A stretch of 64,000 nt of DNA, from contig OZ026515.1 in assembly GCA_964019695.1 (NCBI GenBank), forward strand, positions 128,896,375 through 128,960,374. Reading direction: 5' to 3'. This document shows, in pieces, positions 1 to 11,879 of the stretch; position 1 is the stretch's first letter; every line of letters begins with the position of its first letter. The notes under the pieces are model-generated. The model saw nothing but the letters and a program-made list of their open reading frames with translations. It made no database searches and was not told the DNA's origin. This DNA is from Loripinus fragilis (Eukaryota; Mollusca; Bivalvia; Lucinida; Lucinidae). Both the position numbers and the translations under genes were made by a program.

Positions 1-2240
1 GTAAAAATAGACATACATTGTGCTAATGCAACTTTTAGAATGAGAAATTTTTGACCTTGTAATTACTTATACTTGGCAGTATTGCTCAATGTGAATACAA
101 GGAGTGTATGGTTAGTAATTTTTGTAATTCTGTCATATAACAATGGTTCAAAAGTGTGGGTGGGGTAACAATGTACTAAAATGTGGGAGTTTTCGACATT
201 TTTGAAACCATATTGTTTCAAGTTGAGGTTACTTGGAAAGGTTTGCGCACATTAGTAAGACCTAGCTAAATATGGCCTGTAGTAACATGAAAAAATATTT
301 TATGGAAGTTACCACCTTCTTATCGTTACTATGGCAACTCTGATGTCACCGTCTCAAAAAGCCAAAGTGGACGAATGCAGCGTGTAAGGCGTTTTTGTAT
401 TGCAGAACATGAATACATCTGACACATTCAACAATTAAATGTTGAAATAATACTTATATTTTGCCTTTTGACAAAAAAGTGGTACAAGGCCTAAAAGGGA
501 CCTGATAATAGCCCTTATAGAGGTCTCTGTAGGCAAAAAAATCCCACAATTTTGTAAAAAAAAATGCCAAACTCATGTATAAGTAGTGTAGAAATAACAT
601 TAAAATATTTTCAAGTCATTGATCTTACAGCTAGCATTTTATAAAGAAAAAATTAAGGGTGTTGTCTCAATATAGGGGTCCAAAAGGGGTTCAAAAGGGG
701 GTACATGAGGCATCTTTTTTTGACCAAATAGTGCCCGAAAATCAGTAAAAATAGACATACATTGTGCTAATGCAACTTTTAGAATGAGTCATTTTTGACC
801 TTGTGATTACTTGTACTTGGCAGTATTGCTCAATGTGAATACAAGGAGTGTATGGTTAGTAATTTTGGTAATTCTGTCATATAGCAATGGTTCAAAAGTG
901 TGGGTGGGGTAACAATGTACTAAAATATGGGAGTTTTCGACATTTTTTAAACCATATTGTTGCAAGTTGAGGTTACTTGGAAAGGTTTGCGCACATTAGT
1001 AAGACCAAGCTTAATATGGCCTGTAGTAACATGAAAAAACATTTTATGGAAGTTACCACCTTCTTATCGTTACTATGGCAACTCTGATGTCACCGTCTCA
1101 AAAAGCCAAAGTGGACGAATGCAGCTTGTAAGGCGTTTTTGTATTGCAGAACATGAATACATCTGACACATTCAACTATTAAATGTTGAAATAATACTTA
1201 TATTTTGCCTTTTGACAAATAAGTGGTACAAGGCCTAAAAGGGACCTGATAATAGCCCTTTTAGAGGTCTCTGTAGGCAAAAAACCCACAATTTTGTAAA
1301 AAAAAATGCCAAACTCATGTATAAGTAGCGTAGAAATTACATTAAAATATTTTCAATCATGATCTTATAGCTAGCTTTTTATGAAAAATAAATATTGGGC
1401 TTTGCCTCAATTTAGGGGTCAAAAAGGGGCTCAAAAGGGAAAAATGACGTGTCAAATTGCTTGACCAAATATTGCCTGAAATCAGTAAAAATAGACATAC
1501 ATTGCGCAAATGCAACTTTTATAATGAAATATTTTGACCTTAGGTTAACTTGTACTAGGCAGTATTGCTCATTGTGAATACAAGGATGGTATGGTTAATA
1601 ATTTTGGTAATTCTGTCATATAGCAATGTTGCAAAAAAGTGGGTGGGGTAACAATGTACTAAAATATGGCAGTTTTTGACATTTTTGAAAGCATGTTGTT
1701 GCAAGTCAGGGTTACTTGGAAAGGTTTACAAACTTTAGTAAGACCATGTTAAATATGGTTTATAATACATTGAAAAAAATATTTTTAGGAAGTAACCGTC
1801 TTCTTACCATAACCATGGCAACTATGATGCATCTATTTCAAAAAGCCAAAATGGACAACAACAGTATGAAGGTCTTTTTTGTATTAAAAAAAACATAAAA
1901 ACATCTGACACAATAAAAAAGTAAAATGTTAAAATGATACTTACATATTACTTTGTTGACAAATAAGTGGTGAGAGGCCCTTCAATGGACTTGATAATAG
2001 CCACTTTAGAGGTTTATATAGGTAAAATGCTAATTTTAATCGAAAATGCCTAATTTGTATATGTGTAGCATACAAATGTCATCAAAATATGTTTGGGGCA
2101 TTGGACTAATAGCTAGCAGTTTAGAAAATAGACATGTGGTGTTGATTCAATCTAGGGTTCGGGAAGGGGTTCAAAAAGAGGTAAATGAGGTATATTTTAT
2201 CAAAACACATGTTTTAGGACACTTGACCCAATTTCATTGT
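1..2240. repeat. Tandem array of about 740-bp units, three copies
   Basis: The phrase beginning GTAAAAATAGACATACATTG recurs at about 1, 744 and 1483, giving units of about 743 and 740 bases. Units 1 and 2 are very similar along their whole length. Unit 3 is more diverged, with indels, and fades out near 2240. Each unit carries a GTGGGTGGGGTAAC block followed about 160 bases later by an ATGGCAAC block. The left end is cut by the window edge, so the true copy number is unknown. No open frame spans a unit; the short frames here are chance. A related array lies in the opposite orientation at 5990-7730. Confidence 0.9.
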
Positions 2241-3400
2241 GAAAACCTGACCATGCCTGAGTGTTACATTTATCAAGTAAAGCAAGGAAGAAAGCCTTTA
2301 GACCAATTAAGTCCAAACAAATGTTAGCAACCCCACGTTTGGGAAAATTAGTGGACGTCTCAAATGTACGGTAAGAAAAGCATATTTTAAGCATTTAGGT
2401 CAATAGAAAAGACGAAATTATTGATAAAAAATCGGGATATTTTAGACATATAAACCCTAGATAAATGTATAAATGTTAGATTTTTTGTGAAACTTCTCAT
2501 TTTCTGTTAAAATATAAAATTAAAAGTCCCTATAGTTCATGTATGTATATAAGGAGGTTATCTCAAAGTAGTATTTTTACTATGAAATTAGTACCTTTGG
2601 TGTTTTTCGTGTACCACTAAGATTGACTTAATATAAACTGTGTTAGTGAGGTTTTCTTATTCATGAAAGATTAAAAGACATGAAATAAAATCGTTATCAG
2701 ATGAAAGCGGTCTTTTATAAGTAGATATTTATGAATATCTTTAGAATAATAGAAAACCAGTTAAATTGACACGAAAAATGAATGAATAAAAAAACTAAAC
2801 TGCATTTGGGAAATTGTTGACTTTAAGTTGTTTTTTTTGTAGACGGTCATCTTCTTGGGGAATAGCGAATAAAAATTGAAAATGAACATAGTTTGAAAAT
2901 GGTGGGGATGTTTCAAAAGTTGAAGTTTAGTTTAAAAGCTCAGGTTTATAAAGGACTCAGTATTCACTAGAATTACACAGTGATTATTTTAGTGATCAAA
3001 ATCTATACTAGATGGTCACAGCAATCAAATTTTATAATAAAAATCAATAGAGATTTAAAGGGGTGGTTGCATAAGTTATTTTGTTTTTCTATCTATTACC
3101 TGCATTATAACCAAAAACGGATAATCTCGTCAAATCTTTTAAAACAATCTTCCATAGAGAGATAGAAAAAAATAAGATATAAGACCTACAGTTACAAACG
3201 CTAATAGAATACTACATGTTAATACAAGATGACCTTTGGGCCCTGGGGGCTCACCTCAGAATGACTATTTATATGGTAGAAGGAAAGCAAAGCACCTACC
3301 CAAATCCAGCTTTAATGTTGGCTAAAGTAACAGAATGTAAACCTTAAAATTTGTCATATAAACCAAGATTGAATCAAGTTTGATCAATAACAGTTGCAGT
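2241..3400. other. AT-rich stretch without a recognisable feature
   Basis: No gene, RNA or clear repeat boundary was seen. The stretch is AT-rich with short chance frames only. It separates the 740-bp array from the degenerate 170-bp repeats. Confidence 0.5.
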
Positions 3401-4345
3401 TACTACAGATGAATGCATATGCAAATGACCTTGGTGGCCATTTTCGATAGATTTACATAGTTTGAACAATCATGGTAGAGGAGCACCAAGGATCATATGT
3501 GCTGATTTTTTTTTTCAAATAGCCCAGAAATTTTTGACATGATCTTTTAACTCTTGCTAGTGTCTTTTCTACTGAAAACATTTGCAAACAGTTTGGACCC
3601 AGATTAGGTCAAACAAATTATTGGGCCTGATCTGGATCAAAGCTGTTTGACACTTTGATGATATTCCTGAAAAAAATTCTAGGAAAAAAAATCAGCAAAA
3701 AAAACTTTTTACAAGAGGGTCACGCTAGTACAATTTTTGCCACATTATTTGAAATTGACCTAGTAGTATTTTGACAAGAAGAATTATAGCAAATTTTCCA
3801 TATGAAAAACAGGCTCCACCCCTGGCAGTCATGTTTTCAACCCATGAAAATGTGAACAATCTTGGTGGATGGCCACTCAATGACCATAATTGATGAATTA
3901 TTTTCAATCGACCAAGAAGACTTTGACAACAAGATTTTTGAAGTTATCCCTATATTTACATAGGAAAAAACTGGTCTCAACCTCTAGCGGCCATGTTTTT
4001 CAACCTATCAAAAATATTTGAACATTTTTGGCAGAGCCTCATCCAATGATCATTTATGCCAAATCATTTTCAAATCTTTCTATTAGTATTTCTCACTATG
4101 CCACGTGTTTGTCTGCAGTTTGTGATTGTGGTATTTCCTTATGTACTCACTTACTATTTTTGACAAGAAGACTTGCTTGAAAAATTTCCTATACATGTTT
4201 AGGAAAAACAGTCCTAACCCCATGGCGGCCAGTTTTTTTCATCAAATTAAATAATGAACAACCTTGAACGAGAGTCAGCAAAGGACCATTTGTGCCACAT
4301 TATTTTCAAATCTTACCAGCAGTTTTGGACAAGATGTTTTAATCT
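3400..4345. repeat. Degenerate tandem repeat, period about 170 bp
   Basis: The phrase 'gaacaatcttggtgga' and variants recurs at about 3462, 3849, 4018 and 4254. Between these, the order 'gccacattattt', 'gacaagaagA', 'taggaaaaaac', 'GGCGGCCATGTTTT' is kept. Spacing is about 169 bases; the 4018-4254 interval is longer because a foreign piece of about 55 bases sits at 4103-4160. Copies are strongly diverged, implying an old array. No coding potential was seen. Confidence 0.65.
4103..4160 (+). mobile_element. Short inserted fragment of a retroelement tail
   Basis: This piece reads 'gtttgtctgcagtttgtgat' and continues 'tgtggtatttcc', matching 45765-45815 in the same orientation. It interrupts the rhythm of the 170-bp repeat. 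It is best explained as a small insertion or conversion patch from the retroelement tail family also seen at 20.4 and 45.6 kb. Confidence 0.55.
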
Positions 4346-4971
4346 TTTTTTTTCTTTTGGTTGCTATGGCAACCAGCTTTTTGCCTGGAGTATAATTTTT
4401 GGAACAACTTAAAAAGGAGACCACCAGAGATTATTCATGTGTAGCCTGGCGACATTCCATCCATAGGTTTAGGAAATGTTATTTAAAGCAAATGTTGACT
4501 GACGACAGACATCCTAGGATCACAACAGCTCATTTTGAGCCGCTAAAAAGGGTCGTCTCAGAAGTAGTATTTTCACTATAAAACCAATCAATCTGGTGAA
4601 TTTTCGAGTGATTCTGAATAGTTCGAGTTAGATTACGTCAACCAATATCTATAATTATGCATTATTATATTTGTGTTGGTTGGGTTATAAGAGACTAAAA
4701 AGCTGTTTCAAACTAAAAAATGGGTGGTCTCAAATACTTAATAGGGATTTTTAACATTTTGCTAGCTGGTCATAATCAAAATTATTATACCTAACTCATA
4801 GTTATAATTATTGCATGATATGAGAGAGTAGATTGCCACATATTTATTCGAGACAGTGTGCAACTATGTGAATAACTAATCTCATCTGATCGACAACAGC
4901 ATGCATTAAGAAATGAAATCCCAATTTCGAGGTTGCGTCGAGAGATAAAAAACAGCTGCTCAGGTACTTGT

Positions 4972-5024
<53 letters not shown>

Positions 5025-5602
5025 AAGACTTGGCTTTACTGAAATACTGTTGCAAAACAATACTGATACAAACTTGAAAATATAGTATGTATATTTTATT
5101 CCATTTTCAGACTGGAATCTTAAGACTTTCCCATAATTTTCGGTCTTTCTAGTACTTTTATAAGTTTGATGATACGTTTTAGAATGAAAAGGGTTTGCAG
5201 ATAAGGTATTTATGAAAAATAGATCTATCAGGTTCTGCATGCGTAAATGAATGTAAATAAGTCAAAGTACACGAGGTTGTTTAACTTTTGTTTAACCATA
5301 GACTCAGTGTTAAGAGTAGCTGATAGCTCCATATGTATTACAAATCAGCTAAAACAATTACAGGTACGCGAGTTCTGTGATGAAAGAGCTATGTTCACGA
5401 TTCACAAAAATTGCTCTATTTTGAATATCAAAATATAAGCCAACAACAACAACTACAAGTTTGAAAACCATTTTATGTTTGCTATGGCAACAGAAATAGA
5501 GTATGTGTTTTAGTTGCAGATATTTTAGTATTCTATCAGTTTCATAGCATAAATCTGAGAAAATGTAATAAAAGATAAATATGCTTGTAGGTTTCATATA
5601 TA
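4346..5602. other. Non-coding stretch with one microsatellite
   Basis: Apart from the CT microsatellite at 4976-5022, no feature was recognised. The 149-codon frame on the - strand across 4791-5240 is largely a read-through of the microsatellite as an Arg-Glu run and has no domain character. Confidence 0.5.
4976..5022. repeat. (CT)n microsatellite
   Basis: About 23 uninterrupted CT dinucleotides. On the - strand it reads as an RE dipeptide run inside a spurious open frame. Confidence 0.97.
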
Positions 5603-5971
5603 TTAAAGAGACTAAGTCTGCAACTATGAACATTTTTTCTATTTTTTTTTTTGTATTTTCTTTTTAAATCATTTGTAAAAGTAGAATTAAGTTATGTTTT
5701 CAAAATAAATATGTTCACTATAGCTGAAGACTGCACAGAAAAGTGAAATATCTTATAAAAACAGGTGTGTTGGTAAATATTTGCGTCCCTCCAATAATTA
5801 TAGACAGTTAATTTTAACATAAATACTGTTGTTTTGATACTGAGAATTTGTTAAGGTTTACGAAATTGGTAAAGTGTATACCTGAATTTTAGTTTTTTAC
5901 TGTGTTCTTGAAAAATAGAAACATTAGTTCTAAAATTAAAAGATCAAAAGTTACAGACTATGCAGCTTTAA
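5603..5971 (-). mobile_element. TTAA-flanked MITE, family A, copy 1
   Basis: A 369-base element bounded by TTAA on both sides. Its ends are inverted: the left begins TTAAAGAGACTAAGTCTGC and the right ends GACTATGCAGCTTTAA. The body matches 9727-10090 and 46211-46584 but in opposite orientation, including the conserved 'ggagggacgcaaat' core. A TTAA target site is the hallmark of piggyBac-type transposition, so this is probably a non-autonomous piggyBac-like element. The termini lack the usual CCC start, so assignment is tentative. No transposase frame is present. Confidence 0.8.
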
Positions 5972-6007
5972 TGACATATTGGAATACAACATGTCACAAA
6001 AACTAAC

Positions 6008-6021
6008 GTTGCCATGGCAAC
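6008..6021. promoter_or_regulatory. Perfect RFX X-box-like palindrome
   Basis: GTTGCCATGGCAAC fits the published RFX-family consensus GTNRCC-N(0-3)-RGYAAC in both half-sites. Occupancy is not implied; it lies in a repeat unit, not next to a gene. Confidence 0.45.
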
Positions 6022-6798
6022 AAATATATCACATTGTCCAATAAAATCACATGCTATCCATATTTTTCTGTTTTAAAGCAATGAAATCAATTTAATTGGT
6101 AATTTATTATTGGTAATGGGTAGTTATTTAAATAGAGGGTTTGCAATACACAAACAAGTGTAAGTTTGTCTATTTATAGTTCTGAACCTGGTAGAATGCA
6201 TATCTAAATTAAAGGAATTTAGAGTGATTTTATGCCGAAATATTTGAAAGATGTTACCCTGACAATGGAAAAACCAACAGCTGAACAAACATGAATGTGG
6301 TTGACTTTACCAAAATACATAAATTGTCATTTTTTTACAAAATCTAAGACCATATGTGAAACACTTCTATGGGAGATTGCTGCATGATTAAAGAGAATTC
6401 GAGGGTCCTACTTACCCCACCCACTTCTCATGCAAGATAAGTATATTCTAGCAATTTAATAAGGCTGATTTACATCTATTGAAATAAAAATTTGCATTTT
6501 CTGACACAAACCATATTAATTGTGATGACAAAGGGCGATTCCAATACAAGTGAGAAGACAAGTTTGGCTAACTTCTGGGTTTGGGGTTTTAACTAGTCTA
6601 AGTCAGACTTTATAACACTAAAATTGCATTAAAATTCAAAGGCAGCTTTCCTATTGGCTATTTTATTGTTATTTGCAAGATATGCGATTAAGTAATTATA
6701 TAAATATATTTATAATAGATAATAACATTTCTTACAACAATAAATTAATATCATTGTGCAATAAAGTCATTTTACAGTTACCCTACAGTAAAGCTTTC

Positions 6799-6812
6799 GT
6801 TGCCATGGTTAC
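6799..6812. promoter_or_regulatory. X-box-like palindrome, one half degenerate
   Basis: GTTGCCATGGTTAC keeps the left half-site and breaks one base of the right half. It occupies the same position in its repeat unit as the 6008 site. Confidence 0.35.
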
Positions 6813-7336
6813 GAACAGAAGTGGATTACTTCTAAAACATGTTTTTTATTAAATAAAAACTAAGTATCCTGCCCTAATATTTATTAACATGCATATATGT
6901 TTCAATGCATGATTTAGGGGGTTGAATGTGTTTAAAAATGCCTAAAAGGCAGGTTTTCAGGTCCTACTTACCCCACCCACTTTCCCTAATAAATAAGTAT
7001 GCTTAGATATTTTAATTAAAATGCATTAATCTTATTTCTTAAATAAAGTCTAAATTGTCGCAAATATCGCACATTGGTGATAAATAATAGCAATTTGAGG
7101 GTACTGGAAGGGCAAATTAGCCAAATGTGTTGGTTTTGATTTTAAAATTCATATTTTTACCCCTTATTATGCCCCTAAAAGTCTAAAATTACCTTATCTG
7201 CAGCAGACTTTAATGAGAGAGATGTATGAGTAATGAAAACATTTTATTTACAATAGACTATATCACTGTAATATAGCAATAAATACATTGTTTATGCAAT
7301 ATTTATCTTTTTTAGTTTTTCTACAGGGAAACATTT

Positions 7337-7350
7337 GTTACCATGGTTAC
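7337..7350. promoter_or_regulatory. X-box-like palindrome, one half degenerate
   Basis: GTTACCATGGTTAC, third unit of the array. The palindromic CCATGG centre is retained. Confidence 0.35.
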
Positions 7351-7716
7351 GACAAGAAGACGGTAACTTCCCAAATATTTTCTTCCATATTATAAAATTT
7401 CATACCCTGGCCTATTATATATTAACATAAGTGTATGTGAAAGTTACTGCGCAAAGTTGTCGTGTTTGTGCAAAAATGCCCCAAAAGCGAAATTTTCCGG
7501 TCCTACTTACCCCACCCACTTTCAGTGAAGGATAAGTATATCTAAGCTTTTTCGTAAGGCTGCTTCCATTAGCTTATTCAATTATATTAAGTCTGTTTGA
7601 TCAAAATAATTCTATGTTTGTGATTTGTAAATGCCATTTTTTAGAGTAGTTTAATGGTAAAAATGTCATTTTTCATGTCATATTTGCTTATTTTTTGGCC
7701 CAAATCTTCGGATGCT

Positions 7717-7730
7717 GTTGCCATGGCAAC
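7717..7730. promoter_or_regulatory. Perfect RFX X-box-like palindrome
   Basis: GTTGCCATGGCAAC again matches both half-sites of the RFX consensus, at the right end of the array just before the reverse-transcriptase tail. Confidence 0.45.
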
Positions 7731-7916
7731 GAAGGTTGAATTAAATGAACTAGCACTTGATTTCTTGTTTTTACATGACCATTAACACTGTCAGCAAGTT
7801 TCATCAAATCCGAGTCGGAGCGTGAAATGGTTCCTATATAACTCGATCCATATTTACAGAGAATCGCTCTTAACACGCTAATGGTAAACTTCTCAGTACG
7901 TTTTTAAATATTCTCG

Positions 7917-8650
7917 CAGATATAATGGTTTGATATCTAAATTTCATGTCGCACTTGAATCTCTCTTGTGTCAGGGATTTTCTGAACCAGCGTTTTATTG
8001 CGACTCAGTGTATAAGTTAAAGAATATTGTTGGCTATAATATTTTTTCAGCACAGTTTAACAAAATAATTTCTCATTATAAAAAGATGGGCTATAACATT
8101 AATCTATTGCAGCAAACTGCTTGGCTTGGTGGTCATGGTTGGAAACTCTGTTTCCTCTTTAATTGCACGCCGGCAGGTCGGACCTCAGACTCTATGACGG
8201 TTCAGACTTAATAATACTTATCTATAGATGAGATGTTTGTGGCCTGATGCTGCGCCCGTTGTCAGGCAGATTTTGTTTGCTCCGGTATTCAGTCGTATGT
8301 ATTGTTGAATCCATTTCTATGTATATCTCCTTTTATGTCTTGATTTATATGTACTAGGAGATGATTACTGGACAAGTTAGTGATCTTTCATGTTAACCAA
8401 ACATCTATGTGTCTTGATCCACATCAGAAAATCAGGGTGGGGTTTTCTACAGTGAAGTTAGTTTAATCCCTTTCAGTAATTTTCTTACTGAACGGTCCAA
8501 GGTGGAGTTTATTTTGTTGACCTTTTTCTGCTATATGTGTTTGTCTTACTTGATAGCCATACTGCCCATGTCTGTTGGAAAAGGGCTGACCTTTTGGCTC
8601 TTTTCATGGAATTTGGCAAATACCTGAAATATTTTTTTTGACATTTTTTT
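7917..8650 (+). pseudogene. 5'-truncated Penelope-like reverse-transcriptase tail plus 3' UTR
   Basis: The frame ending at about 8211 contains ISKFHVALESLLCQGFSEP, then FNKIISHYKKMGYNIN, LLQQTA and LFNCTPAGRTSDSM. This is the extreme C-terminus of the same reverse-transcriptase family found on the - strand at 25.5 kb. The conserved start of the tail and the whole catalytic region are missing, as expected for a 5'-truncated copy. The following 400 bases match the reverse complement of 22376-22790 ('ccaaacatctatgtgtcttg', 'ggaaaagggctgacc'), identifying them as the element's 3' UTR. It abuts the X-box array directly. Confidence 0.75.
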
Positions 8651-9340
8651 CATCCATAATCATTAGTATTATGTTTAAATATGATTTTACCCTTAGAGTT
8701 CATGGTTTTGGGGTCAATTTGCATAATTATTCCAGGCTTTTACCGTATTCATGGTAATAAAAGTCCGTTTAGTCTAGTACATCATATTTACACTTGCCTT
8801 ATTCAGTATCCTGCTATTTAAATGTAGGGTTTATCTATAGCACGATTTTCGACTGTTTACCAACTTTTCAAAAAATAAATGAGCACGAAACTTTGATAAT
8901 AAACAATTTGTTTTGTTTTAAAACAAATATGTTATAACGTCCATGCCCAAGTATATGGTACATTGTGTATGTCCGTTTAGTCTATAAAATCATATTTACA
9001 CTTGCCTTATTCAGTATCCTGCTATTTAAATTTTCAAATAATAAATGAAAAAGTAACTTTGATAATAAACATTTTGTTTTGTTTTAAAACGAATATGCAA
9101 TAATGTCCATGCCCAAATATATGGTACATTTTGTATCTATAAAAAGTAACAGCATGCGCACTCCTTAGTACCCTATGGACTAATTAGACCAACTTTGCAT
9201 CATCAGGAAAACTTCTAATGTGTGTCAAATTGTTTTGTGAGACCACCTAAATGGAAAAACATATTGCTCTAAAGATCAAACCCATTTGAGCTATTTGAAA
9301 TTGCATGGTTTCCATGGCAACGCATAATGCGCTTCTAAAG
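8651..9340. repeat. AT-rich stretch with a short direct repeat
   Basis: 'gtccgtttagtctag/taaa' followed by 'catatttacacttgcctt', 'attcagtatcctgctattta' and 'gataataaac' occurs twice, near 8764 and 8972, a spacing of about 207 bases. Two diverged copies are visible and no gene is seen. Confidence 0.6.
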
Positions 9341-9344
9341 AATG

Positions 9345-9722
9345 GGGATGTCCATACAAAAGTACTCATATCTCAGCAGCAACTCAACCCAAACGTTTTG
9401 CATATTCATTAATATTTATGAAAACATTAGAAATAAGACAAAATTCGTAAAAAATAAGAGGGTGCACATGCAAAATTATCTACATCTCAGCTGCTTCAGG
9501 ATCCTATACTACCAGCCTTGGTAACAATTTAATGCTACTACATAGCATGTTTACTTAATGGTCCAATATGCAAATATCTAAACAATGTATTCATGAATAC
9601 TAATTAAAACATTAGAAATGAAAAAATGGAGAACAATTAATAGAATGCACATACAAAATTACTCATATCTCAGCTGCTATTTATCCTTGATTTCATACTC
9701 AATTACGTTCTAAACTTGTTCC
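9345..9722 (-). repeat. Inverted copies of the 185-bp octamer repeat
   Basis: Two units reading 'catatctcagctgct' and 'ttcattaatatttatgaaaa' are the reverse complement of the units at 10380-11470. The right end is cut by the MITE at 9727. Together with the forward block this makes an inverted-repeat pair around that MITE. Confidence 0.65.
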
Positions 9723-9726
9723 CAAA

Positions 9727-10090
9727 TTAAAGCTGCATAGTCTGCAACTTTTGATCTTTTAATTTTAGAACTATTGTTTCTATTTTTCAAGAACACAGTA
9801 AAACAACTAAAATTCATGTATACATTTTACCAATTTCATAAATCTTAACAAATTATCAGTATTAAAACAACAGCATTTTAGCTAAAATTAACTGTCTATA
9901 ATTATTGGAGGGACGCAAATAATTACCAACACACCTGTTTGTATAAGATAATACACTTTTCCGTGCAGTTTTTAGCTATATTGAACAGATTCATTGTGAA
10001 AAAATAACTTAATTCTACTTTTAGAAATGATTTAAAAAGAAAATAAAAAAAATCGAAAAATGTTCATAGTTTCAGACTTAGTCTCTTTAA
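9727..10090 (+). mobile_element. TTAA-flanked MITE, family A, copy 2
   Basis: A 364-base element with TTAA at both ends, starting TTAAAGCTGCATAGTCTGC and ending GACTTAGTCTCTTTAA. It is collinear with 46211-46584 and inverted relative to 5603-5971. Differences are scattered substitutions and small indels. No coding capacity. Confidence 0.85.
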
Positions 10091-10379
10091 AGTCCAGGAA
10101 AAGTTTTATCATAGTTTTGTTTGATGCGCAAATTATTTAATTTGTTTATTAATGAGTATTTTGTTGAAGATACAACCTTATTGATTCGTTTACAAGTGTT
10201 CTTTAGCTTTCAATAATTTTCATCAATAATCATGAATGTCTTTGTTAAATGATTTGTATATCTGACCATTTAAATTATAGTTTAAGTCTCAGCCTTAATT
10301 TGATACTAAGGTTAATTGTCTAGCACAATTAAAAGATGCTATAGGAGTAATTGTAGAAGTAGACCCACTAATTTTTCTA

Positions 10380-11475
10380 CGTTTTTTATCATTTCTAATG
10401 TTTATATTAGTATACATAAATTTATAATTTGGATAATTTCACATAATGACTATTGAGTAAAGTAAAATGCTTTAGCTTTAAGTTGGTACCCAGTGTGGTA
10501 GTCTATGAATTTTAGCAGCTACGATATGAGTAAGTTTGTAGGAACGCCACTTTACTCTCTCACTTCTTGCATTTAAATTAATATTCAATGATATAATCAT
10601 AAAAGTATTTTACATAACCGATCATAACATTAACTGTGCTATGTCTTAACATTGATTTGGTACCAATTTTGTTAGTATAGGATAATTAGCAGATGAGATA
10701 TAGGTAATTTTGTAGATATACCCATTTTAATTCTGCAATTTTTCTTTCTCATTTTAATGTTTTCATTAATATTCACAAATATGCAAATTAGATTTGTATA
10801 TTAGACTATTGTGTTAAAATACTATGACTCAACTTTCATTTGGTGTCAATTTTGGAAGTCTAGAATAGTGAGCAGCTGTAATATGGGTTATGTTGTACGT
10901 ACATCCCTTTAAATTTTCTACCACTTTTCTCTTATTTCTAATGTTTTCATTAATATTCATGAATATGCAAATTGGATCATTTGTATATCGCACTATTGGG
11001 TTAAAGTATGTTGTCTCATCTTTTATTTGGTAACAATGTTGGTAGTCTAGAATAGCAGCTAACATTTAGGTTATGTTGTACGTACACCCCCTTATTTTTA
11101 CTACCATTTTTCTTTTATTTCTCATGTTTTCATAAATATTCATGAATATTCAAATTAAGTCATCTGCATATCGTACCATTGGGTAAAAATACTTTGTATA
11201 GGCTTTGATTTTGTACCCAGTTCGATAGTCTATGATAACTAACAGCTGACATATGCGTAATGTGTATAGGTACACCCCATTTTTTCTACGTATCTTCTTT
11301 CATTTCTATATTTTATTAAACTTATGAATATGCCAAAATGAAAATTTGCATATTAGCATATTGGATAAAAGAACTTTGTCTGGGCTTTAATTTGGTACCA
11401 TGTTCAGTAGTTTAGGATGAGTTGCTGCTAAGATACGAATCATTTTGTAGGTACACGCCCTTTCTTTAGAATCAT
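10380..11475 (+). repeat. Tandem repeat, period about 185 bp, with ATGCAAAT octamers
   Basis: The block 'tttcattaatattcatgaat' followed by ATGCAAAT and variants recurs at about 10386, 10575, 10761, 10944, 11126 and 11311, spacing 182-189. Each unit ends with 'taggatgagttgctgc' and 'tttgtaggtacacccc' variants. Divergence between units is high. The conserved part centres on a CATGAATATGCAAAT stretch that contains a POU-type octamer. Confidence 0.8.
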
Positions 11476-11524
11476 ATGGTATTTTACATTTAAAATGGCG
11501 GGGAGGGGGTTAATTTGTTCTAGG

Positions 11525-11546
11525 CAAGCCCCACCCCCCCCCCCCC
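11525..11546. repeat. C-tract
   Basis: A CCCC-A-C(14) tract just after the 185-bp units; on the - strand it is a G-run able in principle to form a quadruplex. Confidence 0.9.
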
Positions 11547-11879
11547 GAGCCATTTTTTTATTTTCTATTTTAACGACCATTTTATTCTGGCAAATAACAA
11601 TGGACATCTTGAATTAGAGGAAGAGAGAAAAATCCACAAAAGAATGTGCGGCATCGATCTCGGGGTCTGTGAAATGCTTCTGACCCGGCTACAGTGCCCA
11701 ATGGGTTACCATAGATACCATGCAATTTTATGTAATCCAAGCAGGTTTATTTTTGGAGACAGTATCTTTTAGGCATTTATTGGTCACACTAAATATTTTT
11801 TGCATCAATGAGTAATTGTCTTTGAATGCAATGTAAGTCTTATAACCCCCCTTCCAATGTGTGTGTGGGGGAATAGTTA

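Larger units (their letters stand above)
5990..7735. repeat. Tandem array of about 545-bp units with X-box palindromes
   Basis: The block CTTACCCCACCCACTT recurs at about 6410, 6966 and 7506, and a GTTGCCATGGTTAC-like palindrome at 6008, 6799, 7337 and 7717. This defines diverged units of about 540-550 bases. Reverse-complemented, the order (GTGGGTGGGGTAA, then GGAAGTTACC, then the CCATGG palindrome) is the same as in the 740-bp units at the left edge, so the two arrays are distant relatives in inverted orientation. Confidence 0.75.

Noticed and set aside
4791..5240. 149-codon frame on the - strand
   Set aside because: Driven by the CT microsatellite and flanking chance frame; no domain character.
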